Assembly (NCBI GenBank): GCA_900770265.1
Contig: CAAGJR010000254.1
Span: 1 to 5,191 of the forward strand
Length of the DNA: 5,191 nucleotides
Direction of reading: 5' to 3'
From: an uncultured Acidaminococcus sp.
Lineage (GTDB): Bacteria > Bacillota > Negativicutes > Acidaminococcales > Acidaminococcaceae
This document shows, one piece after another, positions 4,903-5,191 of this stretch (position 1 is its first letter; every line of letters starts with the position of its first letter). The notes beneath the pieces are model-generated. The model worked only from the letters and a program-made list of their open reading frames with translations, was not told the origin of the DNA and ran no database searches. Made by a program: the position numbers and the translations under genes.

Positions 4903-5066
4903 TGTCCCCCTGAAAGGGGGAAAGGCCCCGCCTGGCGGGTAGGGGGTTTCACACCCGATGTGAGACCTATCCACCAGCCATACGGCTGGTCAGCTACGGC
5001 ATAAGCGATGAGCTCCACGCTAAAGCGTGGGCTCCCTGCTTACCCCTTCCCTTTCAGGGAAGGACA
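4903..5066 (-). repeat. Composite palindromic repeat element, copy B (164 bp, inverted relative to copy A)
   Basis: TGTCC (4903-4907) and GGACA (5062-5066) bound the element. The hairpins are TCCCCCT/AGGGGGA (4905-4911/4915-4921), CCCGC/GCGGG (4927-4931/4935-4939), a central dyad GTTTCAC/GTGAGAC (4946-4952/4960-4966), ACCAGCC/GGCTGGT (4973-4979/4984-4990) and CCTTCCCT/AGGGAAGG (5045-5052/5056-5063). Read in reverse this is the order seen at 126-246, with the same linkers (GGTGGATAGG, CCTTTCCCCCTTTC). Copy B carries about 50 extra nt (4991-5043) with another stem around CCACGC/GCGTGG (5015-5020/5025-5030). It lies between the two converging small-peptide gene copies. Confidence 0.75.
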
Positions 5067-5088
5067 AAATTTGCCAAAAGCAAATTTT
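5066..5088. repeat. Perfect 9-bp hairpin AAAATTTGC/GCAAATTTT
   Basis: AAAATTTGC (5066-5074) and GCAAATTTT (5080-5088) pair fully around CAAAA. It resembles the AATTTGCCC hairpin at 3987-4013. On the plus strand the 3' arm ends in only four T, so a terminator role is doubtful. Confidence 0.4.
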
Positions 5089-5095
5089 CACCTTC

Positions 5096-5127
5096 GGCTC
5101 GTGGCTCCTGGCTCGTGGCTCCTGGCC
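5096..5127. repeat. 14-bp tandem repeat, just over two units
   Basis: GGCTCGTGGCTCCT occurs at 5096-5109 and 5110-5123, followed by GGCC. Each unit is itself built from two GGCTC(G/C)T half-units of 7 bp. It lies between copy B of the palindromic element and the minus-strand terminator. Confidence 0.6.
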
Positions 5128-5129
5128 AT

Positions 5130-5159
5130 AAAAGAGGGGTGTGAAATCTTTCACACCCC
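5130..5159 (-). terminator. Rho-independent terminator of the second small-peptide gene copy
   Basis: On the minus strand an 11-bp stem, GGGGTGTGAAA/TTTCACACCCC (arms at 5159-5149 and 5146-5136), is followed by TCTTTT (5135-5130). It is identical to the terminator at 4867-4896. The plus-strand side also ends CACCCCTTTCTCTT, so some bidirectional activity is possible. Confidence 0.8.
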
Positions 5160-5165
5160 TTTCTC

Positions 5166-5191
5166 TTATTTCCTCTTGATTCCCGTAATCA
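5166..5191 (-). CDS. 3' end of a second copy of the small hydrophobic peptide gene (partial)
   Basis: On the minus strand the window's last 26 nt are identical to 4834-4859. In the same frame they encode the C-terminal ITGIKRK and the TAA stop (5168-5166), preceded by TG, the end of the Met codon in the first copy. The same terminator follows 6 nt after the stop. The 5' part lies beyond the window, so whether this copy is intact cannot be seen. It converges on the first copy, with the palindromic element between them. Confidence 0.6.

Noticed and set aside
4742..4942. 66-codon frame overlapping the small peptide gene
   Set aside because: It reads through the intrinsic terminator and into the palindromic element. 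The 26-codon frame has the ribosome binding site and the duplicated end.

Overview
The window reads as a piece of a moderately GC-rich, amino-acid-using Firmicute. Strong AGGAGG-type ribosome binding sites, a lipoprotein-type binding protein and a polar amino acid ABC operon fit this. Intergenic DNA full of GC-rich palindromes makes me favour the Negativicutes, perhaps an Acidaminococcus-like glutamate fermenter. That assignment is inference from style and memory, not from a marker gene.

Layout. The left edge (1-71, minus strand) holds the first 23 codons of a secreted protein. Bases 72-530 are a divergent intergenic region. It contains a compact palindromic element (126-246), then an AT-rich control region with a perfect 16-bp palindrome, more dyads and a good sigma-70-type promoter (421-448). 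Four co-directional genes follow (531-3781): an ATP-binding subunit, a PEB1/GlnH-like binding lipoprotein and two HisM-type permeases. Together they form a complete PAAT-family importer, probably for an acidic or amide amino acid. Each gene has its own strong ribosome binding site. A clear intrinsic terminator lies at 3901-3931.

From 3782 to about 4740 I see no gene. The stretch is a mosaic of short inverted-repeat elements: a 120-bp element with imperfect terminal inverted repeats (3953-4072), then four related GC-rich double-hairpin modules in alternating orientation (4111-4586), then short direct repeats. A well-formed promoter (4699-4727) then drives a 26-codon gene for a tiny hydrophobic peptide (4779-4859) with its own terminator (4867-4898).

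Two things stand out. First, the element at 126-246 recurs in inverted orientation at 4903-5066. The hairpin order is the same, but the central hairpin has a different sequence that still pairs, and one copy carries an extra ~50 bp. Second, the 3' end of the small-peptide gene and its terminator recur on the minus strand at the right edge (5130-5191), so two copies converge on that element. These are the best candidates for something not well described.
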